64,000 nucleotides of DNA from Chrysemys picta bellii (Eukaryota; Chordata; Testudines; Emydidae): contig NW_027052922.1 of the NCBI RefSeq assembly GCF_011386835.1, positions 33,223 through 97,222 of the forward strand, read 5' to 3'. The translations under genes were made by a program, and so were the position numbers. This document shows positions 1-10,020 of this stretch, piece by piece (the first letter of the stretch is position 1; each line of letters begins with the position of its first letter). Below the pieces are notes generated by a model. The model was not told the origin of the DNA, did not search any database, and saw only the letters and a program-made list of their open reading frames with translations.

Positions 1-1876
1 AACAAGTTTTCAGGCCACTACCCACCTTCTCTGAAGCACATCTAACATCTTATCAGTGCAGGACAGATAAGGATCAATACTCCCTTCCACAGTACCCAAT
101 GAAATTCCATCTTCACTAGATTATTGTCCATATCTTATATCATAGAATGGCTTTCTGGAATGTAATTGTTAATAATAGCCCTTTACATGTAGTTCGTCGT
201 ATATGAACCATTATTATAATATGCAAAGAAGAGGTTATAGAAAGCTGGAATCTTTTATATCTAGCTGTTCCAAGACTTGAATAATGCAACTAAAAGTTTT
301 TTCACTGTAGCTATGTATCTTTGTTTGAACAGGTGTTGTATAAATAAGTAATTCTGCTTCAATTAAACGTAAAGAAAGGAAGGAAAAAAGCTGAAAAGTT
401 TACATAAACAAGCAACCTAATGTAAATCACCAATTTTAAAAAAGGTTTAATTAGTTAAGATACCATGTTGCTAGATACTATAAACTTGACATAACTCTGG
501 TGTTGTGTGTTAGCAAACTGAAAGAGCATCATGCTGTTTGCCCTAACGGAAATGCAAATTGAATTTCATTACTATTATCCTTTTAGTGTCTTTTGCTTTT
601 AATTCCTGTATGCTTAGCAGAGATTGCTCATTTAGCTTAATTTGGTAAGATTTAAGGTATTTTAATTCACATCAAGTATATTTCAAGTATGGTTACATTA
701 AAAATAATTGCTAACATTTTATGTTGAGCCTACTTTAAATGTGTTTCTTCTAAAATAATTCTGGCCCAAAAACTGAAAAGATGTGACAAATGTAAATTTA
801 TATTTCTATAATAAAAAGATATAGCAAACACATAGTAATTTACATATCTTTCCTGAAATATTGCATAGTGGCTTTGTCAGTGCTGGTAAGTCCATTTCAA
901 GGATGTCGCCCTTAGTCCATTAGTTTGGATAATGAGCCCTATAAAGTACATTTATAACTCATGGCACTGCAAGGAGATGGATTCTAATTTTCATCCTTTT
1001 ATCTAGACACATTGAAAGAAGGTCAATGGAGGGTTCTGTATGATTCATTGTCCCAACACATATCAGATGACAGAGACCTGATAATGTCAGTGCATAAGTG
1101 TTTTCCTTATTTGGTAGCAGCACTAGAAAGAAATCTTCTCATGATCATCCTTTGAAGTGAAGTGGAAACTGATATTAAAAGAAGCAAGAAGCACTATCTT
1201 TTTTTCTGTTTAAAGCCTTATCAGACATATGACTTGATAGCTATTCCTGAACAAAGGAGAGAAAACAACACTTAACAGGAAAATAAAAAGCCTATATAGT
1301 TGCTTTTGCTGGCTTTGAGTGATGCAACATGACATTTAATCAACCTTTCCCCCTCCAGAATGTTTGGGGGGGATGGGGGAAACTTGTTTCATAAACAATA
1401 TAAAAGGTTATAATTAGATATGAATGTGCCAGCTTGACTTGCTTGTTTATTAGCAGTATTTAAATGAGTGCTCTAGAGTGAAATTAGTTCAGCTCACATT
1501 TAAAAAAAATAGAAGTAACAAGTGAAATACTTGTTGAGTAGAACGATTTACATTATATGCATATGGTATTTCATGTTTAAACTTGATAATAAAATATTAA
1601 ACATTTATTTAAAATATGTAATTTTAATATTTAATATATTTAAATGGACTATGTGCACTGAAACTGTTGAATTTAGACAGTTAGAATGTTAGACAGGTGG
1701 TTTGCAAATCGCACATTGTCCATTATTATGAAACTAATATTTAGATTTTACAACTTTTTTATACCCTTGTCACTATTAAGTTCTTGCTACCATTCCGACT
1801 AAGTCATGAGTCTATTCTATCCGTATTTCTCTTCTGACTCTCATTTCAAGCACCGACTTTCCATAGAAAGTTGGGG

Positions 1877-1942
1877 TGAAATCCTGGTCTCACTGAAGAC
1901 AATGCCAGCCCTACCATCTACTTAAATAGGGACAGGATTTCA
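1877..1942. repeat. small fold-back interspersed repeat
   Basis: The segment begins TGAAATCCTG and ends CAGGATTTCA, a perfect 10-bp inverted repeat around a short loop. The inner sequence resembles the amniote repeat with a 'cattgaagtcaatggg'-type core. Related fragments occur near 38.55, 43.2, 57.9 and 62.45 kb. Confidence 0.5.
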
Positions 1943-2558
1943 TCTTTTGTGGGCTTTTTAGGTTTGTTTACTGTAAGAAAACTGACTAACTAATGTTATA
2001 GAAAATGTTTATGCTTACTTTATAATCAGATATTTTATTGGTAGATGAGTAATACATTCTGGAGTGTGCTCCTTTGAGGCAACTGATTTGTGTCACTTAT
2101 TTGGGTAGCCGATTCAAAAAGGCTTCACTCTTCTAAGTGGGAGATGTTTTGCATGTCAGCCAAAAAGTTCAGCGAAAAAGTGTTCAATGTTTTTATATAG
2201 AAAATGATCTGACATTATAGAAAGCCTTAAAAATCCTTTTGAGAATCCAGTATTAAACCTTAAAGATCTTTGTGACATTAAAAAAAAATAGCCCCAAAGG
2301 AAGAAACTGTAGAATGTATATCCTACTTGAAGTTGAACTAAGAACAGCAGTCATTAAGAAGGGTATCCTCTGAAATTGTAGTCTTGTCCAATATGTTCAG
2401 CTTCTCAGCTTTGGGAAAATATAAACAAACATGGCTTCAAAGCATGTCAGCTGGTCAGTAGTGGCAAGTTTTAATTATTGCCCTTAGCAAACATGTTTAA
2501 TTTGTTTCTAACAATGTTTTAATCTTTAGTTGCTAAGTGTAACTATTTTGTTTTTATT

Positions 2559-3692
2559 CTTCAAGTGATGGTCTTTATGTGTATTCCATACTTGGGTATG
2601 CATGCGCCTAAGTTCAGATTTTTTTTTTACAGGAAGTGTCCATTGACCCATACATGCACCGTAGCTTTATTTGTACTGTGAACCAAAGGCATCAAGGGTG
2701 ATGCACGAGAACACCTCTCCAGTTCCTTCTTACCACTGCATGGTCTGAGTCAGAATCTTTGGTGCCCTCAGCTCCTTTCTATTGCAACATTTCTGTAAAT
2801 ATATTGTATATAGTTTGTTTTGCTGGCTTTATAGTATAGTGTGATCTTCAGTCATCCTGTCACACCTAGATTTTTTTCAAGGGACTTCTTGGATCCTTTC
2901 CACCACTGATGAAATTCGCACCTTAGTGGGACCTTAATTTCATTCTGTTGTCTCTCATCAGACCTCCCTTTGAGCCTCTGGTCACGTGTTCTATGGCCCA
3001 TCTGTCTAGGAAGGTGACCTTTCTAATCACTGTAACATCAGCCAGAAGTGTCAGTGAGCTGGGAGCTCTCATGGCAGACCTTCCATATACTATCTTTTAT
3101 AAGGAAAAGGCCTTGTTATGCAGCCACCCCGGATTCATCCCTAAAGTAGTGTTTGAGTTTCATGAGTCAAACCATCAACTTGTTAGTATTTTTTCCTAAA
3201 CCTCATGCCTCGGATGAAGAGAGGAGCCTGCATTCTCTGGATGTCCAAAGGGCTTTGGTCTTTTATCTAAAAAGAACAAGAGGCATTAGAAAAATACCTA
3301 AACCACATGTTTCCGTAGCAGAGAGATCAAAGAGTCAAGTTATATCTGCTCAGACTTTCGAAATAGATTTCTGGTTGTATTATCCTTTACTAACTAGATC
3401 ACATGCCCCCTCAGAGGGTGTGAGGGCTCATTCCAGAAGGGCACAAACAGGCTCTGCTGCATCTCTGAGAGACATACCCCTAGTAGAGGTAAGTAGAGCA
3501 ACCATCTGGAGATCCTCGAATATCTTCACAAGACATTATGCTTGGGTCCTGTTGTCCACTGTGTATATAGCTGTGGGGACTGCATTATTACAGTCAGCTG
3601 TCGCTTCTGCTTCCTCACACTCACCATCAGTTTGTCGACTGTTTTTTAATCTCCCGCATGTGGAATATACATAGGGACCATCACTTGAAGAA
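2559..3692 (+). mobile_element. internally deleted DIRS-type retrotransposon with inverted ends
   Basis: The left end (cttcaagtgatggtc... from about 2559) reappears as its reverse complement at about 3660-3690 (gaccatcacttgaag), and the similarity runs about 30 bp into both ends. Between them lies a tyrosine-recombinase reading frame (separate entry). No reverse transcriptase, RNase H or gag-like frame is present. DIRS elements are known to use a tyrosine recombinase and inverted terminal repeats and to make no target-site duplication; I see no duplication here. The left end joins almost directly to the recombinase, so this looks like a short derivative that lost its interior. An alternative is that the inverted ends come from separate copies. 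Confidence 0.7.
2925..3674 (+). pseudogene. DIRS tyrosine recombinase remnant (frameshifted)
   Basis: Two overlapping frames make up one recombinase. The first (about 2925-3199) contains the sequence ...ITVTSARSVSELGAL..., which I read as the first conserved Arg region of the family, here with a likely substitution (ARS where ARR would be expected). The second (3153-3674) carries HSLDVQRALVFYLKRT, then the catalytic box: H93-x-x-R96 (in AHSRR), W119 and Y129 (in FTRHY), numbered from the ATG at 3153. The Tyr is the strand-transfer nucleophile in this family. The switch between frames near 3153-3199 is a frameshift, so the copy is not functional. A complete DIRS recombinase would be longer at the N-terminus. 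Confidence 0.7.
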
Positions 3693-3699
3693 GAAATGG

Positions 3700-3957
3700 A
3701 GGTTACTTACCTGTAACTAGAGGTTCTTCGATATGTGTGGTGTCTATTTGTATGCCGACACATCCCCTCTGCCATGGATTGTTTGGACTCACGGTAAGAA
3801 TAGGAACTGGAGAGGCAGTGGCCTGCCTCACCCTTTATGTGCTCGGTTTGGAGCACAAGTAGAGCTATGGTGCATTTGCAGTGCATGTGTACTAATGTGT
3901 GGAACACAGACAGGGACCACACATCTCAAACTTCCAGTTACAGGTAAATAACCTCTA
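3700..3957. repeat. second inverted-end DIRS-like repeat
   Basis: It begins gaggttacttacctgtaac and ends with the inverted version gttacaggtaaataacctc. The matching arms are about 55 bp, including a shared 'gatgtgtggt' block. The ends resemble those of the neighbouring DIRS-type element (both contain a tggtccctat.tgta.tcc motif), so the two are probably relatives inserted side by side or parts of one compound element. No coding frame of note. A short similar fragment (gtaagagtaggaactggag) lies near 4905-4925. Confidence 0.5.
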
Positions 3958-4689
3958 ATTCTTTGAGATCCTTTTTCTCTGCTTGTATAATATTTCAATA
4001 AAATAGCTAAACTTCAGCGCATATTCCCCACCATTTTAGCTTTCTGTACTAGTATTCTTGTTACATATTTTGGTTTTTGGACTCAGTTTTCAGCCTTGAT
4101 AAGTAAAGAAACATTACTTTGTTGCATTGTACTTTAACAGAAGATATGAAGGATTATTATAACCTCAAATATTTCCAGACAATAGTATCACAATTTTTTT
4201 ATATAGATAGCAGCAGTTTTTTTACTTAGTAAATGAGTGAATGGCTACCTTGAAGACTAACACCAATGACATTTCCTAGAAAATAACTAGTGTGGAAGTA
4301 TTTCACAAAAAGGTAGTTAGACCGTATTTCATAGAGGCTGAATCTGTGTTGTGCCTTCAAAGGGATCCCAGGTCTTAGTTATAAATTATTATTTAATTTG
4401 TCATTATTTTTATATTCTAGTAGCATCTACATGCCACAGTCAAAATCAGAACTTATGCACATATCCTACATGCTGGTACCAGTATAGACAAGGCCTTAGA
4501 GAAGTTCTTAATATTAGATTTTCAAACATTTGCCTGAAGCAAACTTAAAATAATTTTTTTACCTTTTAAAACTCTTATATTTTGTCTTTAAAAGAGTATT
4601 ATCTATCATGACCATTGTTCTGCTCTTAGAACAACATGATCTATTGTGCTTTGTCAATACAACTAAAGAGTTAGATCACAAATGCTTTG

Positions 4690-4800
4690 TAGAATCATAG
4701 ACAGTAGGGCCAGAAAAGATCACTTGGATCACTCAGTTTATCCCTTCTCACAACCCCATATTTCTCAAGACTACTCCCTTACAACAGTCAAACTTTCTTT
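4690..4800 (-). repeat. CR1-like tail fragment
   Basis: The stretch starting gaatcatagacagtagggcc resembles the reverse complement of a CR1/SINE 3' tail (gaatcatagaat... followed by a 'gatca...ctagt' region). It is short and diverged. Confidence 0.4.
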
Positions 4801-5326
4801 CTTTCTAACTTGTCATTAAAGCTTTATTACTATAGTAACCTTGTCCTTGCTTTGATAAAGGGTACCAATGGAAAACTAAGCGTGGTGATACGGGTTTGGA
4901 CACGTAGTAAGAGTAGGAACTGGAGGTTCCTTATAGGAAATCATTCTAAGTTTCACTTTTTCAGTTATCACCGTCTGCAGTTGCCATAAAGAGCCAGGGT
5001 TAGCAATGTGGATGTAATGCATGATTTTTGTTTGTGAAATGATTATATAATGCTCTAATACTATTTTTGGTATAATTTAGAACAAAGAACTGCATGCACT
5101 ACATTATGTTTCTCTTTTCTTGTAAGGTCGTGTTGTAAGTAATCAGATTTGTGCTAAGGAGTCATTTCTAGCTGTTTATAAGTAAAATACATAGCATTTA
5201 TTACTAATTGTTGGAAACACAGTTGAATCCCTCAAAAAATGTTCAACTTAATGAGCCTAACAAATTACTTATAAAAATTATATCATGAAATTAATCTCTT
5301 CCTATTGTGTCGTGCTTCTTTTACAG

Positions 5327-5431
5327 ATGTAAAGCACTCATAGATCATTTTGGGCAAAGAATAAGTGCTAACTATTTTGTGGTGGAAGACAGTTACCTTT
5401 CAGAGAAAACTTGCACAAATGTGTGCTACAG
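5327..5431 (+). CDS. CHM: Rab escort protein 1 (CHM), coding exon 1 of 6 visible
   Basis: 105-bp exon between AG (5325-5326) and GT (5432). It reads (x)[21 protein letters not shown]... and ends inside an Arg codon (AG|G). It matches the part of mammalian REP1 containing KAIIDQFGQRI and FLVEDSYF, as I remember that protein. REP1 binds newly made Rab GTPases and presents them to Rab geranylgeranyl transferase (component A), then delivers prenylated Rabs to membranes. This exon encodes part of the GDI-like fold in the C-terminal half. The first base completes a codon from an upstream exon outside the window. A multi-exon structure argues for CHM and not the intronless paralogue CHML. Confidence 0.93.
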
Positions 5432-5859
5432 GTAAATATTGAGCAAGAAGCATAGTAAATGCTATTTTTTAAAAACCTCCAATATATAAAATATGTTGCA
5501 AATGAAACTTCACAACTTGATGCAGAGGGCAGCCTCATGGTAATATAGCCTAATCTCTTGTGTGCATATTATAGAGGGCACTATGCACCCTATATTCAGC
5601 TCCCCTAGTATTTTCATTATACATTTTTTTTCTGAAGGGTATTTTTTTTTTTGAAGAACTCTTAACATTTCTGTTCATGCAGCAGGAATTTAGTATTTGT
5701 CAGGGGGATATTAATTGGTTTAGAGTGGTGCCTGTTGTTCAGATTTGGATGAGTGTTGAAAATCATCACTTTTTTCCGTGTTGCTGATCAGAGTTCATTA
5801 CTAGCTTCTTGTCACAAGGAAGAAAAAAAAAAGTCGTTCCATTAGCTTTGCACATATAC

Positions 5860-5995
5860 TGCCCTTATGTATTCAATGTGTTCCAGATGGGGGACAGGCA
5901 AAATGTATCGGGTACAATATCAGATTGACACAGTCAGTAGGGGAATTAAGACTTGAGTTCATGATCTCCTGGTTCCCAGCCCAGTGCACCTTTTT
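5860..5995 (+). repeat. MIR-like SINE fragment
   Basis: The run gaattaagacttgagttcatgatctcctggttcccag... resembles the 'gaatagaacccaggtctcctgactcccagcccagtgc' segment typical of MIR/CORE-SINE elements. It is diverged and partial, with the family assigned from memory only. Confidence 0.35.
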
Positions 5996-6642
5996 TTAGG
6001 CTGGAGTCTTTGCCAGAGTGTTTTGAACATATAAATTGCTATAAAAATGCTAAGTAAGAGACTTGATAAAAAAAATTATCTGTTCTACAGGAAATACCAA
6101 TATTTTGACATTTGTTTTCATCTCAGATTTGTTTTGAGTTAATAGTAATCTCTGTATCCAGCTGAGTTGTCATGATGTTTCATGGGAATTGTAGTTCCAG
6201 GTCTCTTATGCCCCATTTCTCCTCTGTAGGCCTTGTTCCCTGGCAAAACTATATCTTGCATCATATACTGTCATCTCTCCTTGTGGTCAAGCTGCCATCA
6301 TGCTTTGCTTTTTGTTTCAATTTTCCCAATGGAAAGTTCTTTCAAAAAATTATATTTCCCTGTGGAAAATGACAATGTAGATAGAACCCCATTTTCTGGA
6401 GGGGAGATATTTATTTGACAGTTTTCAACCAGCCGTGCTAAGGACTCTGGAAAATCAGGCCATGTGTCTCAAATTGGGGTATGTCGAAAATTAGGTGCCC
6501 AAATTAGTGGAGATATTTTGCAAATTCTGGCTTTAATTTCCCTATGCTTCAGTTTTCCATTGTGAAACCTCTCCCAAGCTCACGCCGGTGTTGTGAAGAT
6601 GTGTGTTAGGCTCACATATTACAGTAATTAGTACTGTAGGAA

Positions 6643-6735
6643 AAAGAACAGGAGTACTTGTGGCACCTTAGAGACTAACAAATTTATTAGAGCATAAGCT
6701 TTCGTGGACTACAGCCCACTTCTTCGGATGTAGGA
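6643..6735 (+). repeat. unassigned reptile interspersed repeat tail
   Basis: Contains ggagtacttgtggcacctta, gactaacaaatttattagag and cataagctttcgtggactac. The same motif order (gtggcacctt.aagactaacaa, ..aagctt.., ..cttctt..) recurs in inverted form at 46951-47130, so it is an interspersed family. I cannot name the parent element. Confidence 0.5.
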
Positions 6736-7846
6736 AAGAAGATGAGAAAAATACTTGTCCTTTGTTTCATGCAGCATTTGGATGGTGTACAGTAAATAAG
6801 GAATGGGGGCATACTTTGAGGATAAAAATAAATATTGAATACCTCAGTCCCTGAGCACCGTTTATCCTGTGCAGTGATGTCTATCTCTATATTTGTGTAC
6901 AGACACACATGGGTTTGTTTGTGGTGGAAAACTTGCTTTTCAAATTGAAAGTGATTGACAATATAGCTTGAGGCAGTAGTGCCCACCTGGGGTCGCTCTT
7001 CCAATCCAAACACCAATAGTTTTCTCTACAAACTTAAAAACATCAGTCTTTGTTGTTACTTCCTTTTTAAGGTATTTTTTTACCCTAAATATGTTGTAGA
7101 TGCAGTTACAGTTCTTCCTTTTGAGATTTTTCTTGTTTAGCTCACATCTTCATATGATGCTGGCAGCCAGCAAGAATTCCGTAGCCTTATTGGTAGCGAT
7201 CGTTGCATCATTTCCCTCCCTCCCTCCCCCCCAAAAAAAATTCTTTCAGAACATTGTTTCGGGGAGCCTTTTGGTGCTCCTGGTGTAGTATTTAAAAGTA
7301 ACATTATTCTTGTACCATTTTTGCTTTATGTACCATGGCTTTTGTTGCTGAATAGCCTGACCAAGTAGCACAAGAGCCAGGAAGCTTGACCCAGATGCTG
7401 CAGAAAGTGCAATAAATAGAAATGTCTCAAATATACAGTTTTTAGGCATTGAATACGATTCATCGAGGCCATGTGATTTTTGTAATTTATATGATGAGTT
7501 GCATGTTTCTAAAATTAAAAATTTTTTCTTGTTCATTTCCTTTTTCCTACTGAATGCATATGAAATGTGTCAGTAATATAGGTATTTGTGCATAAAAATA
7601 TAAAATTGCCTCAAAATGCTATTTATTTTATAACCAGAATGTTATAGAATCTCTGCAATGTAGAATTATATAATATTCTGGTTACAAAATATTTTTATTC
7701 ATTTAATAGAAGCTGAAGCCTTGGTCTTGCAGTCTTTTACTTGCATTAGTGCTTTTATTTTGGTAATGGCTATAGTGCATTAATTGAGGTTGTAGAAGTG
7801 GGCCTACTTCGTAACACAAAATATGTAATTAATAATGTGTAATCAT

Positions 7847-8572
7847 CAGGGCCGGTGCAAGGAAGTTTCGTGCCCTAGGTGAAACTTCCACCTTGCACCC
7901 CCCCACAGCCCCGCGGCAGCTCCCCCCCCGCCCTGAGGCGTTCCGCCCCCTCCCTCCCCCCGGGGAGCCATGAGGCAGCTCCCCATCCCAGCTCACCTCT
8001 GCTCCACCTCCTCCCCGAGCACGCTACCCCCACTCTAATTCTCCTCCCCTCCCAGGATTGCGGTGCCAAACAGCTGATTGGCGCCGCAAACCTGGGAGGT
8101 GGGAGCAGTGAAGCAGCAACGGCGTGCTTGGGGAGGGGGCGTAGCAGAGGTGAGCTGGGCTGGGGAGCCCTGCGGCAGCTCCGCCCCCACCCCCCAACAC
8201 TTTGGGGCACCCCCCCCCCCGTGGCAGCTCCCCAGCCCGGGGAGCCATGTGGCAGCTCCCTGTGGCAGCTCCCCACCCCAGCTCACCTCTGCTCCACCTT
8301 CTCCCCGAGTATGCCGCCCCTGCTCTAATTCTCCTCCCTTCCCAGGATTGCGGCGCCAAACAGCTGATTGGTGCCGCAAGCCTGGGAGGTGGGAGAAGTG
8401 GAGCAGCTGCTGCGCTGGGAGAGGGAGTCTGAGCCGCACGTGTCAGCGTGCCGCCGGCAGCCCAGCCCAGGTACGCTGTAAAAAAAAAATTGAGGGCACC
8501 GCTTTTTGGCGCCCCCAAATCTAGGCGCCCTAGGCAACCGCCTAGTTTGCCTTAATGGTAGCACCGGCCCTG
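7847..8572. mobile_element. GC-rich non-autonomous hAT-type MITE
   Basis: Starts CAGGGCCGGTGC and ends GCACCGGCCCTG, a perfect 12-bp inverted repeat. It is flanked by gtaatcat (7839-7846) and gtaataat (8573-8580), an 8-bp target duplication with one mismatch, as hAT transposases make. The body is far richer in G+C than the intron around it. It contains an internal tandem duplication of about 300 bp: blocks near 8035-8115 and 8327-8400 (ctctaattctcctccc...tgggaggtgggag) are nearly the same. No transposase. Long frames on both strands come only from base composition. Confidence 0.85.
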
Positions 8573-8718
8573 GTAATAATGATAGCTAGCTTATATTTAA
8601 GTAACAAAAATAATTTGCCACAGTGGTAATATTGTAACTAAATTATTTTCAAAAGGCCTGAATCCAAATAGCTGTTTTCTCTCTTGTTAAGTATCATAAT
8701 TGCTTTATTTAATTGTAG

Positions 8719-8782
8719 GCAGATCTCAAGAGCAGTGCTCATTACAGATCAGTCCATACTAAAGACAGATTCAGACCAGCAG
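8719..8782 (+). CDS. CHM: Rab escort protein 1 (CHM), coding exon 2 of 6 visible
   Basis: 64-bp exon with AG at 8717-8718 and GT at 8783. The first G completes the Arg codon begun in the previous exon; the following 21 codons read QISRAVLITDQSILKTDSDQQ. It closely matches REP1 (QISRAVLITD.S.LKTDSDQQ as remembered) and ends in phase 0. It encodes part of the conserved core of the GDI/REP fold. It is too short to appear as an open frame by itself; identification rests on the residue match and on the phase agreement with both neighbours. Confidence 0.93.
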
Positions 8783-9216
8783 GTATGTATCAATGCCGTA
8801 TTTGTAATCTTTTTAAATAGTTGTATATGATCAACTTAAACTTCTGTGAAGAATTAATTTGTATTTTTGTTTCTATTTGAATCTAGCTTTCCAGTTAATT
8901 GGTTCTATTGATATTATCTTAATCCCATTTTTTCTCCTTAAAGTAGCAAATTAAATGTAAAATCAGTCAAAATGGAAAACTACTAGCTAGCAATGGGACT
9001 GGCATATTTTTGTGTTTGTTAATAGTCACTCTGACACCTTTTGTTAGTAGTCTCAGAGAAACCAAGAATTGAATCAGAATTGAGACTAAACATCAAGCTT
9101 ATCCCTATGAGAGGTTCCTCTAGGCCAAGACTGGTGTTTATTTGTGGAGCTATTTGAGGAAGCTTGCATAGTCCTTGGCACTGTTAATCTGGTGCCTTTC
9201 ATGATCTGTTCACTCA

Positions 9217-9470
9217 GGGTATATTTACACTGCAATTAGGCACTCGCAGATAGCCTTTGCCAGCTGACTTGGACTTGCAGGGCTGGGGCTGCAGAGCTGT
9301 TTGGTTGCAGTGCAGACATTTGGGCTTGGGCTGCAGTCCAAGCTATAGAACCCTCCCACCTCACAGGGTCCTAGAGCATGAATGTCTGCGCTGCCATTGA
9401 ACAGCTCCTCTGCCTGAGCCCTGTGAGCCTGAGTCAGCCATAGGTTTTTAATTGCAGTGTAGACATACCC
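9217..9470. mobile_element. Harbinger-type MITE
   Basis: Begins GGGTATATTTACACTGCAAT and ends ATTGCAGTGTAGACATACCC, inverted copies of about 20 bp with few mismatches. It is flanked by tca (9214-9216) and tta (9471-9473), close to the 3-bp TTA target typical of PIF/Harbinger. The terminal GGGTAT.T.TACAC agrees with the left end of the coding Harbinger element at 26390, which could have supplied its transposase. No coding content. Confidence 0.7.
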
Positions 9471-9897
9471 TTAATGTTTAAGGGGAATTTTTTTTTAAAT
9501 AGCATAATATATTTAGTTTAAATCAGATACTGTATACTAGTGCTTCTCAACCCATAGAGTGCAACTTGCAGATTGGTCACATGGGATGCTCACTGAATCA
9601 AATCCCCAGGGTTGAAGCAAAATTGGTAGAACCATGTAGCTAGAACCCAATGGAAGGCAGAAAGGAGTGACTTTCTCCCTCGTCCATCCTGCTGCTCCTC
9701 TGTTCCCAAATCTAATCACAGTGCAGCCTTTAACTCACCTGCACAGTGGTCAGCTCTGGGGAAGGTGAAGCAGCAATTCTAGAAGCTGTGGCGCCAGCTT
9801 CACAGCCTCTTGCAGCAGCTGTGCCCAGAGTTAAGTGTTACATAAGTGGAATATAGGAGAGAAGAGAAGCATCCACAAAGCCAGTTATTACCTGCAG

Positions 9898-10014
9898 TCA
9901 CAGGAACATAGGTATTAGACCCAGGTCCACAGAATCCAGTATCTTACCTGTGACAGTAGCCAGCACCAAATCCTGCATAGGAAAGCGAAAGAGAACCTGC
10001 AGTAGACAGATGTG
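9898..10014 (+). repeat. CR1/L3-like 3' tail fragment
   Basis: Contains ggaacataggtattagaccc, gtatcttacctgtgacagtag and ccagcacc.aat.ct...agga, in the order found in the widespread amniote repeat tail 'gaacatagga...agtatcctgtctctgacagtggccagcaccagatgc'. It abuts the left end of the CACTG transposon. Confidence 0.5.
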
Positions 10015-10020
10015 GGATAA

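Larger units (their letters stand above)
1..5326 (+). other. CHM: CHM intron (3' part) upstream of the first visible exon
   Basis: AT-rich sequence with no exon that I can match to Rab escort protein. It ends in a pyrimidine-rich stretch and AG at 5325-5326, which is the acceptor of the first visible CHM exon. Apart from the DIRS-type elements at about 2.56-3.96 kb and small repeat fragments listed separately, I see nothing organised in it. A 65-codon frame at 4351-4548 has no recognisable content. Confidence 0.7.
5432..8718 (+). other. CHM: CHM intron
   Basis: AT-rich intron with GT at 5432 and AG at 8717-8718. It holds a MIR-like scrap (about 5860-5995), a reptile repeat tail (6643-6735) and the GC-rich hAT MITE at 7847-8572. 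Long overlapping frames in both directions at 7.87-8.56 kb are products of the GC-rich MITE and are not genes. Confidence 0.85.

Noticed and set aside
1..5326. Further upstream CHM exons
   Set aside because: I looked for the Cys-rich block that precedes KALIDHFGQ in REP1 and found no matching exon with splice sites. The preceding exon must lie outside the window.
7875..8564. Several overlapping frames of 76-164 codons on both strands
   Set aside because: They lie wholly inside a GC-rich MITE with matched ends and an internal duplication. Pro/Ala/Gly-rich content on all frames reflects base composition.
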